From NCBI GenBank assembly GCA_016716905.1, contig JADJUS010000004.1:124001-188000 (forward strand): DNA of 64,000 nt. The letters run 5' to 3'. The notes beneath the pieces are model-generated. The model was not told the origin of the DNA, made no database searches, and saw only the letters and a list, made by a program, of their open reading frames with translations. A program made the position numbers and the translations under genes. Within the stretch, counting starts at the first letter, position 1. Each line of letters opens with the position of its first letter. This DNA comes from Acidobacteriota bacterium (GTDB taxonomy: Bacteria; Acidobacteriota; Vicinamibacteria; Vicinamibacterales; SCN-69-37). Below are positions 36,089 to 44,026 of this stretch, piece by piece.

Positions 36089-36249
36089 TTTCCACAGAAA
36101 CCCGCGAAATGGGGACAGGTCTCGGAAGCAAAACGACCTCAGAGGTCGGTTTCAAGAGACCAGAGGAAACCGACCTCTGAGGTCGTTTGGTCGCGAGACC
36201 TGTCCCCATTTCGCGGGTTTCTGTGGAAATCACACCCGTCCCCCTTACC
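36070..36249. repeat. composite nested inverted-repeat element (second copy)
   Basis: About 180 bp. The outer arms GGTAAGGGGACGGGTGTG and its inverse continue as ATTTCCACAGAAACCCGCG and AATGGGGACAGGTCTCG. The centre has two family A-type palindromes with variant bases (AACGACCTCAGAGGTCGGTT and AACCGACCTCTGAGGTCGTT). It is homologous to the element at 28365 but differs in the bases flanking the core, and both arms changed together. That compensatory change points to selection for, or copying of, the hairpin. Confidence 0.93.
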
Positions 36250-36257
36250 ATCAGTAG

Positions 36258-37364
36258 ATGCCCTCGGCTGACGCGGTTCGGTATGCGCGGCACTTGTTGC
36301 TGCCGGAACTCGGGCGACAGGGGCAGCAGCGATTGCTCGATGCGCGAGTCCTCATCATCGGCCTGGGCGGTCTGGGGTCACCGGCGGCGTTGTACCTGGC
36401 TGCGGCGGGTGTCGGCACGCTCGGTCTGGTGGACTTCGATGTGGTGGACGAGTCCAACCTGCACCGGCAGATTATTCATGGCACTGGGGACATCGGCCGC
36501 TCCAAGCTCGCATCAGCGGCCGCGAAGATCCGTTCGGTCAACCCCGATGTCGTCCTTGAACAGCACGAAGTTCCGTTTGGCGTCTCGAACGCCCGCGCGC
36601 TGGTGGACGCGTACGATGTGGTGCTGGACGGCACAGACAATTTTCCGACCCGGTACCTGGTCAACGACGCGTGCGTGATGAGCGGCACGCCAAACGTCTA
36701 CGGCAGCGTCTTCAGGTTCGAAGGACAAGCCGCCGTGTTCGCGGCCCCGGGCGGGCCCTGTTACCGCTGTCTGCACCCCGAGCCGCCCCCGGACGGCCTG
36801 ATTCCGAATTGCGCCGAAGCAGGGGTGCTGGGCGTCCTGCCGGGCATCATTGGCACTGTGCAGGCCACTGAGGCCATCAAACTCGTCACCGGCATGGGTG
36901 AGTCGCTGGCCGGACGCCTGCTGCTGTACGACGCGCTGCGCATGACATTCCGCACCATCACCCTGCCGCGCGACCCGGAATGTCCGGTGTGCGGCGATGC
37001 GCCAACAATCGGCACGCTTGTCGCTTACGATCAGGTGTGTGGACCATCGGAGACCGCTGAAATGAAAGACGAAATGACTGTTGACGAACTGCATCAGTGG
37101 CGCGAGTCGGGTCACCCGCACATGTTGCTGGACGTGCGGGAGCCGTTCGAACACGCGTCGGCCCACATCGAAGGCGCCGTCCTCATTCCCATGGGCGCGG
37201 TCATGCAGCAACTTGACGCCCTGCCAAGAGACCGGACGGTGGTGGTGCAGTGTCAGTCCGGGGCCCGCAGCGCCCGGGTGACCGCTGCCCTCAGACAGAA
37301 GGGCTTTGAGGCGGTCAATCTGGCCGGGGGCATTCACGCGTGGCGAATGGCGGGGTATTCGTAG
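36258..37364 (+). CDS. moeB: ThiF/MoeB-family adenylyltransferase with C-terminal rhodanese domain
   Basis: Adenylates the C-terminus of a sulfur carrier protein (MoaD/ThiS-like); the rhodanese part supplies sulfur. 368 residues. The ATP site is IIGLGGLGSPAALYLAAAGV; then GLVDFDVVDESNLHRQIIHG, DGTDNFPTRYLVNDACV, and two CxxC zinc pairs (CYRC, CPVC). The rhodanese domain covers about residues 270-368 (MLLDVREPFEHASAHIEGAV) with active Cys in VVVQCQSGARSARV. Which carrier it serves cannot be told from this window. It lies 8 bp after the composite repeat and starts with ATG after a short AT-poor leader. Confidence 0.88.
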   Translation: MPSADAVRYARHLLLPELGRQGQQRLLDARVLIIGLGGLGSPAALYLAAAGVGTLGLVDFDVVDESNLHRQIIHGTGDIGRSKLASAAAKIRSVNPDVVLEQHEVPFGVSNARALVDAYDVVLDGTDNFPTRYLVNDACVMSGTPNVYGSVFRFEGQAAVFAAPGGPCYRCLHPEPPPDGLIPNCAEAGVLGVLPGIIGTVQATEAIKLVTGMGESLAGRLLLYDALRMTFRTITLPRDPECPVCGDAPTIGTLVAYDQVCGPSETAEMKDEMTVDELHQWRESGHPHMLLDVREPFEHASAHIEGAVLIPMGAVMQQLDALPRDRTVVVQCQSGARSARVTAALRQKGFEAVNLAGGIHAWRMAGYS

Positions 37365-37419
37365 CGGCGCCCTCGACGGCTTGCAACAACCCGCCGGTAC
37401 TTCTAAGATGGACTAGTTC

Positions 37420-37437
37420 GGTCGGACATATCCGGCC
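37420..37437. promoter_or_regulatory. dyad upstream of the suf operon, candidate Rrf2 operator
   Basis: GGTCGGACATATCCGGCC is a 7-4-7 inverted repeat with one mismatched pair, 21 bp before the rrf2 start. Rrf2-type SUF regulators commonly bind dyads near their own promoter. The upstream GACTAGTTCGGTCGGAC resembles SUF-type sites in a general way. Confidence 0.4.
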
Positions 37438-37458
37438 TCGCAGTAAAAAGGCCCCGCA

Positions 37459-37923
37459 ATGTTACGGCTCTCAAAAAAAACTGACTACGCGCTTCTGGCG
37501 GTGAGACACCTGGCCGCCAATGCCGATCGGGGAGCGGTTTCGGCGAGGGAATTGGCAGAAACCTACGATATTCCGCCTGAATTGCTGGCCAAGGTGCTCC
37601 AGAAGCTCGTGCGAGGCCGGCTGCTCGAATCGCAGCAGGGGATTCGCGGCGGATATGCCCTGGCACGTGCCGCCTCGGCCATGTCGGTGGCAGATGTCAT
37701 TCAGGCGGTCGATGGTCCGTTAATGGTCACTGCGTGTTCTGAAGAAGACCATAGCTGCGACCAGTACTCGAAGTGCAACATCCGCGATCCGCTGTGGCGC
37801 ATCAAGGACCGCATCATTGCCGCGCTGGCCGCCACGTCGGTCGCCGAACTCGCGATGGAAATGCCGACGCCTCTGCCGCTTCCCACCGGAGTGATGCCAA
37901 TGCAGATGGTGAAACGACCATGA
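37459..37923 (+). CDS. Rrf2-family Fe-S-responsive transcriptional regulator
   Basis: 154 residues. The winged helix is LRLSKKTDYALLAVRHLAAN, LAETYDIPPELLAKVLQKLV, RGRLLESQQGIRGGYALARA. Three Cys follow in ACSEEDHSCDQYSKCNIRDP, the usual [2Fe-2S] or [4Fe-4S] ligand region of IscR/SufR/NsrR-type proteins. As first gene of the SUF operon, with a dyad in its leader, it most likely acts as SufR, repressing the operon when its cluster is loaded. The stop overlaps the sufA start (ATGA). Confidence 0.92.
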   Translation: MLRLSKKTDYALLAVRHLAANADRGAVSARELAETYDIPPELLAKVLQKLVRGRLLESQQGIRGGYALARAASAMSVADVIQAVDGPLMVTACSEEDHSCDQYSKCNIRDPLWRIKDRIIAALAATSVAELAMEMPTPLPLPTGVMPMQMVKRP

Positions 37924-38246
37924 TTGCCGTGACCCCAATCGCCGCCACGCAGATGCACAAGCTGCTGGCCAGGCACGAAGGCGCGACCGGCCTGCGTGTC
38001 GGCATCAAGGCCGGCGGCTGTTCCGGCTTCGAATATGTGTTTGAGTGGGAAGCCGCGCCGACGCCAGCCGACCTCGTGTTCGATGGACCCGAAGGCGTGA
38101 AGGTGTGGGTGGATCCGCGCAGCCATCGCCTGCTTGACGGCACCACGCTCGATTACGACACGAGCCTGGTCAGCCGCGGTTTTGTGTTCCAGAACCCGAA
38201 CGCCAAACAGACGTGCGGGTGCGGGACGTCTTTTAGTGTCGCCTGA
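37920..38246 (+). CDS. sufA: A-type Fe-S carrier (SufA/ErpA-like)
   Basis: 108 residues. The conserved cysteines are in IKAGGCSGFEYVFEW and near the end in NPNAKQTCGCGTSFSV (CxC). Family motifs VTPIAATQMHKLLARHEG and LVSRGFVFQNPNAK are normal. It transfers assembled clusters to apoproteins. The gene is translationally coupled to the regulator upstream; a family B repeat separates it from sufB. Confidence 0.9.
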   Translation: MIAVTPIAATQMHKLLARHEGATGLRVGIKAGGCSGFEYVFEWEAAPTPADLVFDGPEGVKVWVDPRSHRLLDGTTLDYDTSLVSRGFVFQNPNAKQTCGCGTSFSVA

Positions 38247-38257
38247 TGTGACGGTAC

Positions 38258-38310
38258 GGAGGCCGGGCCTTTAGGCCCGGCGTCACGCCGGGGCTGAAGC
38301 CCCGGCCTCC
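38258..38310. repeat. family B variant hairpin between sufA and sufB
   Basis: GGAGGCCGGGCCTTTAGGCC and CGGGGCTGAAGCCCCGGCCT form a pair of hairpins with the shared GGAGGCCGGG/CCCGGCCTCC outer arms. It ends 13 bp before the sufB ATG, so it sits where it could affect operon read-through or mRNA stability. Confidence 0.88.
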
Positions 38311-38323
38311 CAAGGATCCACAA

Positions 38324-39766
38324 ATGTCCACGCAAGAAGAAACCATCGAACAACTCGCGACCCGCGAGTACAAGTACGGCTTCGAGACCATTCTCGAATC
38401 CGACACCTTCCCCCCCGGCCTCAACGAGGACGTCGTCCGCGCCATATCGGCGAAGAAGGATGAGCCGGCGTGGATGCTCGAGTTCCGCCTGAAGTCGTTC
38501 CGCGCCTGGCAGAAGATGACCGAGCCGGCGTGGCACAACCTGCACATCGAGCCGATCGACTACTACGGCATCAGCTATTACTCGGCACCCAAAGCCAAGC
38601 CGCAGTTGGCCAGCCTGGACGAACTTGATCCCGAAGTGCGCCGGACGTTCGAAAAATTGGGCATTCCGATCGAAGAGCAGAAGATGCTCGCGAACGTCGC
38701 TGTGGACGCCGTGTTCGACAGCGTCTCGGTGGCCACCACCTTCCGCGCGAAGCTTGGCGAGATGGGCGTCATCTTCTGCTCGTTCTCGGAGGCCGTGAAA
38801 GATCACCCCGACCTGGTCAAGCAGTATCTCGGTTCGGTGGTCCCCTACACCGACAACTTCTTTGCCACGCTCAACTCCGCGGTCTTCAGCGACGGGTCGT
38901 TCGTGTATATCCCCAAGGGCGTGAAGTGCCCGATGGAGCTCTCCACGTACTTCCGCATCAACGCGAAAAACACGGGACAGTTTGAACGCACCCTGATCAT
39001 TGCCGACGAGGGATCCCAGGTCAGCTACCTCGAGGGCTGCACGGCGCCGATGCGCGATGAGCACCAACTGCACGCGGCCGTCGTGGAATTGGTCGCGCTC
39101 GATCGGGCGACGATCAAGTACTCCACCATCCAGAACTGGTACCCGGGCGACAAGGACGGCAAAGGCGGCATCTACAACTTCGTCACCAAGCGCGGCCGTG
39201 CGATGACCGACTCGAAGATCACCTGGACGCAGGTGGAGACGGGGTCGGCGATTACGTGGAAGTACCCGAGCTGCATCCTGCAGGGCGACAACTCGGTGGG
39301 CGAGTTCTATTCGGTGGCCACCACGAACAACCGTCAACAGGCCGATACCGGCACGAAGATGATCCATCTCGGGAAGAACACCCGCAGCACGATTGTGTCG
39401 AAGGGCATCTCGGCCGGCTTCGGCCAGAACACCTATCGCGGCGCCGTGAAGATCGGCAAGAACGCGCATGGCGCGCGTAATTACTCGCAGTGCGATTCGC
39501 TGCTCATCGGCGACAAGTGCGGGGCGCACACGTTTCCGTACCTGGAGATCAAAAACTCCACCGCGATGGTCGAACACGAAGCGTCGACGTCAAAAATCGG
39601 CGAAGACCAGATTTTTTACTGCCGCCAGCGCGGCATCGCCACTGAAGACGCCGTGAACATGATCGTCAGCGGCTTCTGCAAAGAGGTCTTCCGCGAGCTC
39701 CCGATGGAGTTCGCCGTGGAAGCCCAGAAACTTCTCTCAATCAGCCTGGAAGGAAGCGTCGGTTAA
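38324..39766 (+). CDS. sufB: Fe-S cluster assembly scaffold SufB
   Basis: 480 residues; the scaffold in the SufBCD complex on which clusters are built. Family motifs are EYKYGFETILESDTFPPGLN, the SPYTDNF-like VVPYTDNFFATLNSAVFSDG, YIPKGVKCPMELSTYFRIN, GCTAPMRDEHQLHAAVVELV, NTRSTIVSKGISAGFGQNTY and NYSQCDSLLIGDKCGAHTFP, with conserved Cys and the acceptor region near the end. It lacks any inserted repeat. It is followed after 2 bp by sufC. Confidence 0.97.
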   Translation: MSTQEETIEQLATREYKYGFETILESDTFPPGLNEDVVRAISAKKDEPAWMLEFRLKSFRAWQKMTEPAWHNLHIEPIDYYGISYYSAPKAKPQLASLDELDPEVRRTFEKLGIPIEEQKMLANVAVDAVFDSVSVATTFRAKLGEMGVIFCSFSEAVKDHPDLVKQYLGSVVPYTDNFFATLNSAVFSDGSFVYIPKGVKCPMELSTYFRINAKNTGQFERTLIIADEGSQVSYLEGCTAPMRDEHQLHAAVVELVALDRATIKYSTIQNWYPGDKDGKGGIYNFVTKRGRAMTDSKITWTQVETGSAITWKYPSCILQGDNSVGEFYSVATTNNRQQADTGTKMIHLGKNTRSTIVSKGISAGFGQNTYRGAVKIGKNAHGARNYSQCDSLLIGDKCGAHTFPYLEIKNSTAMVEHEASTSKIGEDQIFYCRQRGIATEDAVNMIVSGFCKEVFRELPMEFAVEAQKLLSISLEGSVG

Positions 39767-39768
39767 AG

Positions 39769-40530
39769 ATGTTGCTCGAGATTTCGGATCTGCGTGTCAG
39801 GGTCGAGGACAAGGAAATCCTCAAGGGCCTGAGTTTGTCGGTCAACCCTGGCGAAGTGCACGCCATCATGGGGCCCAACGGCTCGGGCAAGAGCACGCTG
39901 GCCCGTATCCTCTGCGGCCACCCCGGCTATGAGGCCACGGGCGGCACGGTGGCCTACGACGGCAAGGACCTGCTGGACATGGACCCCGAGGAGCGCGCCC
40001 GTGAAGGCGTGTTCATGGCGTTCCAGTATCCGGTGGAAATTCCAGGCGTCAACAACTCCTACTTCCTGAAGGCCGCGCTCAATGCCGTGCGCAAGCACCG
40101 TGGACTGCAGGAACTGGACGCCGTCGAGTTCCTCCAGGTGATCCGCGAAAAGGCGAAGCTCCTCGAGATGGATCAGTCGATGCTGCACCGCGCGGTCAAC
40201 GAGGGATTCTCGGGCGGTGAGAAAAAGCGCAACGAGATCTTCCAGATGGCGGTGCTCGAACCGAAGCTGGCGATTCTCGACGAGACCGATTCCGGCCTCG
40301 ACATCGACGCCCTCCGCATTGTCGCCAATGGCGTCAACGCGCTGCGCAGCCCGGAGCGCGCCATCATCGTGGTCACGCACTATCAGCGCCTGCTCGACTA
40401 CATCGTGCCGGATTTCGTGCACGTGCTCAGCGGCGGCCGCATCGTGAAGTCGGGCGGCAAGGAACTGGCGCTGGAGCTTGAAGACAAGGGGTACGGCTGG
40501 GTGGATGCCGTGGCCGGAGCCCGGGCGTAG
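39769..40530 (+). CDS. sufC: Fe-S cluster assembly ATPase SufC
   Basis: 253 residues. An ABC ATPase that powers the SufBCD scaffold. Walker A is IMGPNGSGKSTLARILCG; the ABC signature is GFSGGEKKRNEIFQMAV, as in SufC. Walker B with the SufC-type sequence is KLAILDETDSGLDIDALRIV. The H-loop is VVTHYQRLLDYI. The sufD gene starts 2 bp after the stop. Confidence 0.97.
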   Translation: MLLEISDLRVRVEDKEILKGLSLSVNPGEVHAIMGPNGSGKSTLARILCGHPGYEATGGTVAYDGKDLLDMDPEERAREGVFMAFQYPVEIPGVNNSYFLKAALNAVRKHRGLQELDAVEFLQVIREKAKLLEMDQSMLHRAVNEGFSGGEKKRNEIFQMAVLEPKLAILDETDSGLDIDALRIVANGVNALRSPERAIIVVTHYQRLLDYIVPDFVHVLSGGRIVKSGGKELALELEDKGYGWVDAVAGARA

Positions 40531-40532
40531 CC

Positions 40533-41837
40533 ATGCCGCAGGTAGCCGAGCGTCACGAGACTTACGCGGCCGACTTCGAGGCATTCCGCGAATCACCGGC
40601 CTTTGGACCCGAGTGGCTCCGCACCGCGCGGTCCTCGGCCTTTGCCCGGTTCATCGCGCGAGGCTTCCCGACCACGCGCGACGAAGAGTGGAAGTTCACG
40701 AACGTGGCCGCGATTGCCGCCACCAGTTTCCGGCGCGTCACCGGCGGCCCCAGGGTGACGACGGCCGATCTCGAGCCGTTCCTCTTCAAGACACGGTTCG
40801 CCATGCAGGCCGTGGTGGTGAATGGCCGGCTGTCTTCTGAACTCTCGTCGCTCGAGAACCTGCCGGCGGGCGTCACTGTGTCCGGCATGGCTGAAGCGAT
40901 GACCGACCAGCCGCCCCTGGAAGGCCCGAGCCTCAAGAGCGACCATCCGTTTGTCTTGCTGAACACGGCCTTCTGCGAAGGCGGTGTCTTCATCCACATC
41001 GCCCCGAAGGCCGTGGTGACCGAGCCCATCCATGTGCTCTTCGTCTCGGCACCAGGCGCCGATCCTGGCCTCGTGGCTCCGCGCCTCTTCGTTGTCGCCG
41101 GTGAGCAATCGCAGTCATCCATCGTGGAGAACTACGCGGGAGTTGGCGCCGCGCCGGTGCTGACCACCGCCGTGACCGAGGTCCTGCTGGGCCCCGGAGC
41201 CATGGTGGACCACGTCAAGGTGCAGCGCGAAACGGCCGAGGCCTTCCACATGGCCAGCACGTTCGTGCACTTGCACCGCGCCAGTACGTTTACGTCGCAG
41301 GCCATCACGTTCGGCGGGCGCATCGCGCGCAACGACATCACGGCCACACTTGCGGGAGACGGCGCCGAGTGCACGCTCAACGGCCTCTACGTGGCCGACG
41401 GCGAGACACTCGTGGACACGCACACCACCATCGACCACGCGATGCCGCACTGCCCGAGTCACGAAGTCTACAAAGGCATCCTGACCGGACGCGCCAAAGC
41501 GGTGTTCAACGGCAAGATCATCGTGCGGCCCGACGCCCAGAAGACCGACGCGAAACAGACCAACAAAGCCCTGCTGCTCTCAGACGAGGCCTCGATCAAC
41601 ACCAAGCCTCAGCTCGAAATTTTTGCCGACGATGTGAAGTGTACGCATGGAGCCGCCATCGGCCAACTCGACGCCGACCAGCTGTTCTACCTGCGCGCTC
41701 GTGGCATCGGCGTGCAGGATGCGCGCAACATGCTCATTCACGCGTTTGCCAGTGATGTCCTCAACGGGATCAAACACGACGCCGTGCGAGACCGTCTCGA
41801 AGAGGTCCTGGTCGAGAAACTGCACCTGCCGGCATGA
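40533..41837 (+). CDS. sufD: Fe-S cluster assembly protein SufD
   Basis: 434 residues; SufB paralogue that forms the SufBCD complex. Motifs: TRDEEWKFTNVAAI near the N-terminus, DGAECTLNGLYVADGETLVD, DTHTTIDHAMPHCPSHEVYK, KTDAKQTNKALLLSDEASIN and HGAAIGQLDADQLFYLRARG (the conserved C-terminal SufD/SufB signature). Its stop overlaps the sufS start. Confidence 0.96.
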   Translation: MPQVAERHETYAADFEAFRESPAFGPEWLRTARSSAFARFIARGFPTTRDEEWKFTNVAAIAATSFRRVTGGPRVTTADLEPFLFKTRFAMQAVVVNGRLSSELSSLENLPAGVTVSGMAEAMTDQPPLEGPSLKSDHPFVLLNTAFCEGGVFIHIAPKAVVTEPIHVLFVSAPGADPGLVAPRLFVVAGEQSQSSIVENYAGVGAAPVLTTAVTEVLLGPGAMVDHVKVQRETAEAFHMASTFVHLHRASTFTSQAITFGGRIARNDITATLAGDGAECTLNGLYVADGETLVDTHTTIDHAMPHCPSHEVYKGILTGRAKAVFNGKIIVRPDAQKTDAKQTNKALLLSDEASINTKPQLEIFADDVKCTHGAAIGQLDADQLFYLRARGIGVQDARNMLIHAFASDVLNGIKHDAVRDRLEEVLVEKLHLPA

Positions 41838-43093
41838 CCCCTCACGCCGCTCACGCCGCGTCACCGACGCCAGCACCCCTGGATGTGGTGGCGGTGCGCG
41901 AGCAGTTCCCCGCGTTGCATCAGCTGGTGCACGGCAAGCCACTCGCGTATCTCGACAATGCCGCGACAACCCAGAAGCCGCAGGTGGTGCTGGACGCTTT
42001 GCGCCATTACTACGAGCGCGACAACGCCAACGTCCACCGGGGCGTGCACACCCTCAGCGAACGGGCGACCGCGTCCTACGAGGCGGCCCGCCGCAGCGTG
42101 CAGCGGTTCCTGAACGCCCGGAGTGAACGCGAGATCATTTTCACGCGCAACGCCACCGAGAGCATCAATCTGGTGGCCCGGGCGTGGGGCGACTGGCAAC
42201 TGAAGCCGGGCGACGAGGTGCTCATCACCGCGATGGAGCACCATTCAAATATTGTCCCGTGGCAGATGGCCTGCGCGCGGACAGGCGCCATCCTCAAGGT
42301 GGCGCCGATCGACGATCGCGGCGACGTGATCCTCGAGGAATTCGCGAAACTCCTGACGCCCAGAACGAAGATGCTGGCGGTGGTGCATCTCTCCAATGCA
42401 CTCGGCACGATCAATCCGGTTGAGGACATGATCGCGGCGGCCAGGCGGGTGGGCGCCACGGTGCTCATCGACGGGTCACAGGCGGCGTACCACATGGCCG
42501 TGGACGTGCAGGCGCTGGACCCCGACTTCTACGTGTTCACCGGCCACAAGGTGTATGGCCCCACCGGCATCGGTGTGTTGTATGGCCGGGAGTCGCTCCT
42601 TCAAGCCTGCCCGCCGTTCCTTGGCGGCGGCGACATGATCAGTTCGGTCACCTTCGAGAAGAGCGAGTGGAACGAGCTGCCGTACAAGTTCGAAGCCGGC
42701 ACACCGAACATTGCGGATGCCATCGGACTGGGCGCAGCCATCGAGTTTGTCCGCGGCATCGGCTTTGACGCCATCGGCGCGCACGAATCCGCGCTGCTCG
42801 CGTACGCCACCGCTCGGCTCTCCGCCGTGCCGGGCCTGACGATCATCGGCACCGCACGGCGTAAAGCCAGTGTCGTGTCGTTTGTGATGGACGATCTGCA
42901 CCCTCACGATATCGGGACGATCGTGGACCGCGAGGGTGTGGCGATTCGGACCGGGCATCACTGCGCGCAGCCCGTAATGGACCGCTTCGGGATTCCGGCG
43001 ACGGCTCGCGCGTCGCTGGCGATGTACAACACGACGGACGAAATCGACGCGCTCGTGGTGGCGCTCGATCGCGTCCGTCAACTGCTAGGGTAA
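41834..43093 (+). CDS. sufS: SufS-type cysteine desulfurase
   Basis: 419 residues, a PLP enzyme that takes sulfur from cysteine for SUF. Residues: LAYLDNAATTQKPQVVLDAL, RNATESINLVARAWG, EHHSNIVPWQ (PLP stacking His), FTGHKVYGPTGIGVLYG (Lys for PLP) and the active-site Cys in IRTGHHCAQPVMDRFG, which matches the SufS class. Overlaps sufD; followed 3 bp later by the SufT-like gene. A second desulfurase lies at 50153. Confidence 0.96.
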   Translation: MTPHAAHAASPTPAPLDVVAVREQFPALHQLVHGKPLAYLDNAATTQKPQVVLDALRHYYERDNANVHRGVHTLSERATASYEAARRSVQRFLNARSEREIIFTRNATESINLVARAWGDWQLKPGDEVLITAMEHHSNIVPWQMACARTGAILKVAPIDDRGDVILEEFAKLLTPRTKMLAVVHLSNALGTINPVEDMIAAARRVGATVLIDGSQAAYHMAVDVQALDPDFYVFTGHKVYGPTGIGVLYGRESLLQACPPFLGGGDMISSVTFEKSEWNELPYKFEAGTPNIADAIGLGAAIEFVRGIGFDAIGAHESALLAYATARLSAVPGLTIIGTARRKASVVSFVMDDLHPHDIGTIVDREGVAIRTGHHCAQPVMDRFGIPATARASLAMYNTTDEIDALVVALDRVRQLLG

Positions 43094-43096
43094 GGC

Positions 43097-43570
43097 ATGG
43101 GCATGTTTTCATTTCTCACGGGCAAGAAGGACCAGGCGGAAGACGCGGCCGTGTCGCAGACGCCATTCACGGCCCCCGACGCCTGGACGTCCGAGGCATT
43201 AACCAGCCCGAAGCCCGAGACGACGCACGACGCGTTGCAGGTGGGGCCTCTCGACACCGAGCAGACGGCGGAGTTCCAGGGCAAGATTGTGGAAGCGATC
43301 AAGACCGTCTACGACCCGGAGATCCCGGTCGATATCTATGAGCTGGGCCTCATCTACGACATCATCGTGGACGCCGAGAAGCGCGCGCTCATCAACATGA
43401 CGCTGACCAGCCCGGCATGCCCGTCGGCGCAGCAGCTGCCGCTCGAGGTGGGATTCAAGGTGAAAGCCATTCCCGGCATCACCGACGCGAAAGTCGAGAT
43501 TGTCTGGGAGCCCGCCTGGACGAAAGAGCGCATGTCGGAAGCCGCGAAGCTCACGCTGGGATTCTTCTGA
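43097..43570 (+). CDS. sufT: SufT/MIP18-family (DUF59) Fe-S assembly protein
   Basis: 157 residues. The N-terminal 55 residues are variable (GKKDQAEDAAVSQTPFTAPD). The DUF59 core is VEAIKTVYDPEIPVDIYELG, LIYDIIVDAEKRALINMTLT, SPACPSAQQLPLEVG (conserved Cys) and GITDAKVEIVWEPAWT. SufT proteins help Fe-S maturation when demand is high. It shares TGATG with sufU. Confidence 0.92.
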   Translation: MGMFSFLTGKKDQAEDAAVSQTPFTAPDAWTSEALTSPKPETTHDALQVGPLDTEQTAEFQGKIVEAIKTVYDPEIPVDIYELGLIYDIIVDAEKRALINMTLTSPACPSAQQLPLEVGFKVKAIPGITDAKVEIVWEPAWTKERMSEAAKLTLGFF

Positions 43571-44022
43571 TGCAAGACCTCAACGACCTCTATCAGGAGG
43601 TCATCCTCGACCACAATCGCCGGCCGCGCAACTACGGGCCGCTGCCCGACGCCACCCAGTCGGCAAAGGGGCACCAACCCCTGGGTGGCGACAAGCTGAC
43701 GCTGTCACTCAAGGTCGAGGGCGATCGCATTACGGGAATCGCGTTCGAGGGCTCCGGGTGCGCCATTTCGAAGTCGTCTGCCTCGCTCATGACCGACGCG
43801 GTCAAAGGCCACACGATTGATGAGGCGACTGAACTGTTCGACAAGTTCCACCAGATGGTGACCACACCCATCGACCAACCGGTAGACGAGGAAGCCGTCG
43901 GCAAACTTGCTGTGCTTGCCGGTGTCCGCGAGTTTCCCGCGCGCGTCAAATGCGCGTCGCTCGCCTGGCATACGCTCAAGGCCGCGCTCACGAACGCACC
44001 CGTACCCGCCAAAACGGAGTAG
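43570..44022 (+). CDS. sufU: SufU/IscU-like sulfur acceptor, lacking one conserved Cys
   Basis: 150 residues from ATG 43570. The family normally has a zinc site of Cys-Asp-Cys-Cys. The first ligand motif (NPxCGD) reads GHQPLGGDKLTLSL, with Gly in place of Cys. The Asp is kept, and the Cys of FEGSGCAISKSSASLMT and of ARVKCASLAWHTL are kept. So only three of four ligands remain. It could be a scaffold-type variant or a partner with altered metal binding. Last gene of the operon; a secreted-protein gene follows 4 bp on. Confidence 0.88.
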   Translation: MQDLNDLYQEVILDHNRRPRNYGPLPDATQSAKGHQPLGGDKLTLSLKVEGDRITGIAFEGSGCAISKSSASLMTDAVKGHTIDEATELFDKFHQMVTTPIDQPVDEEAVGKLAVLAGVREFPARVKCASLAWHTLKAALTNAPVPAKTE

Positions 44023-44026
44023 GCCT

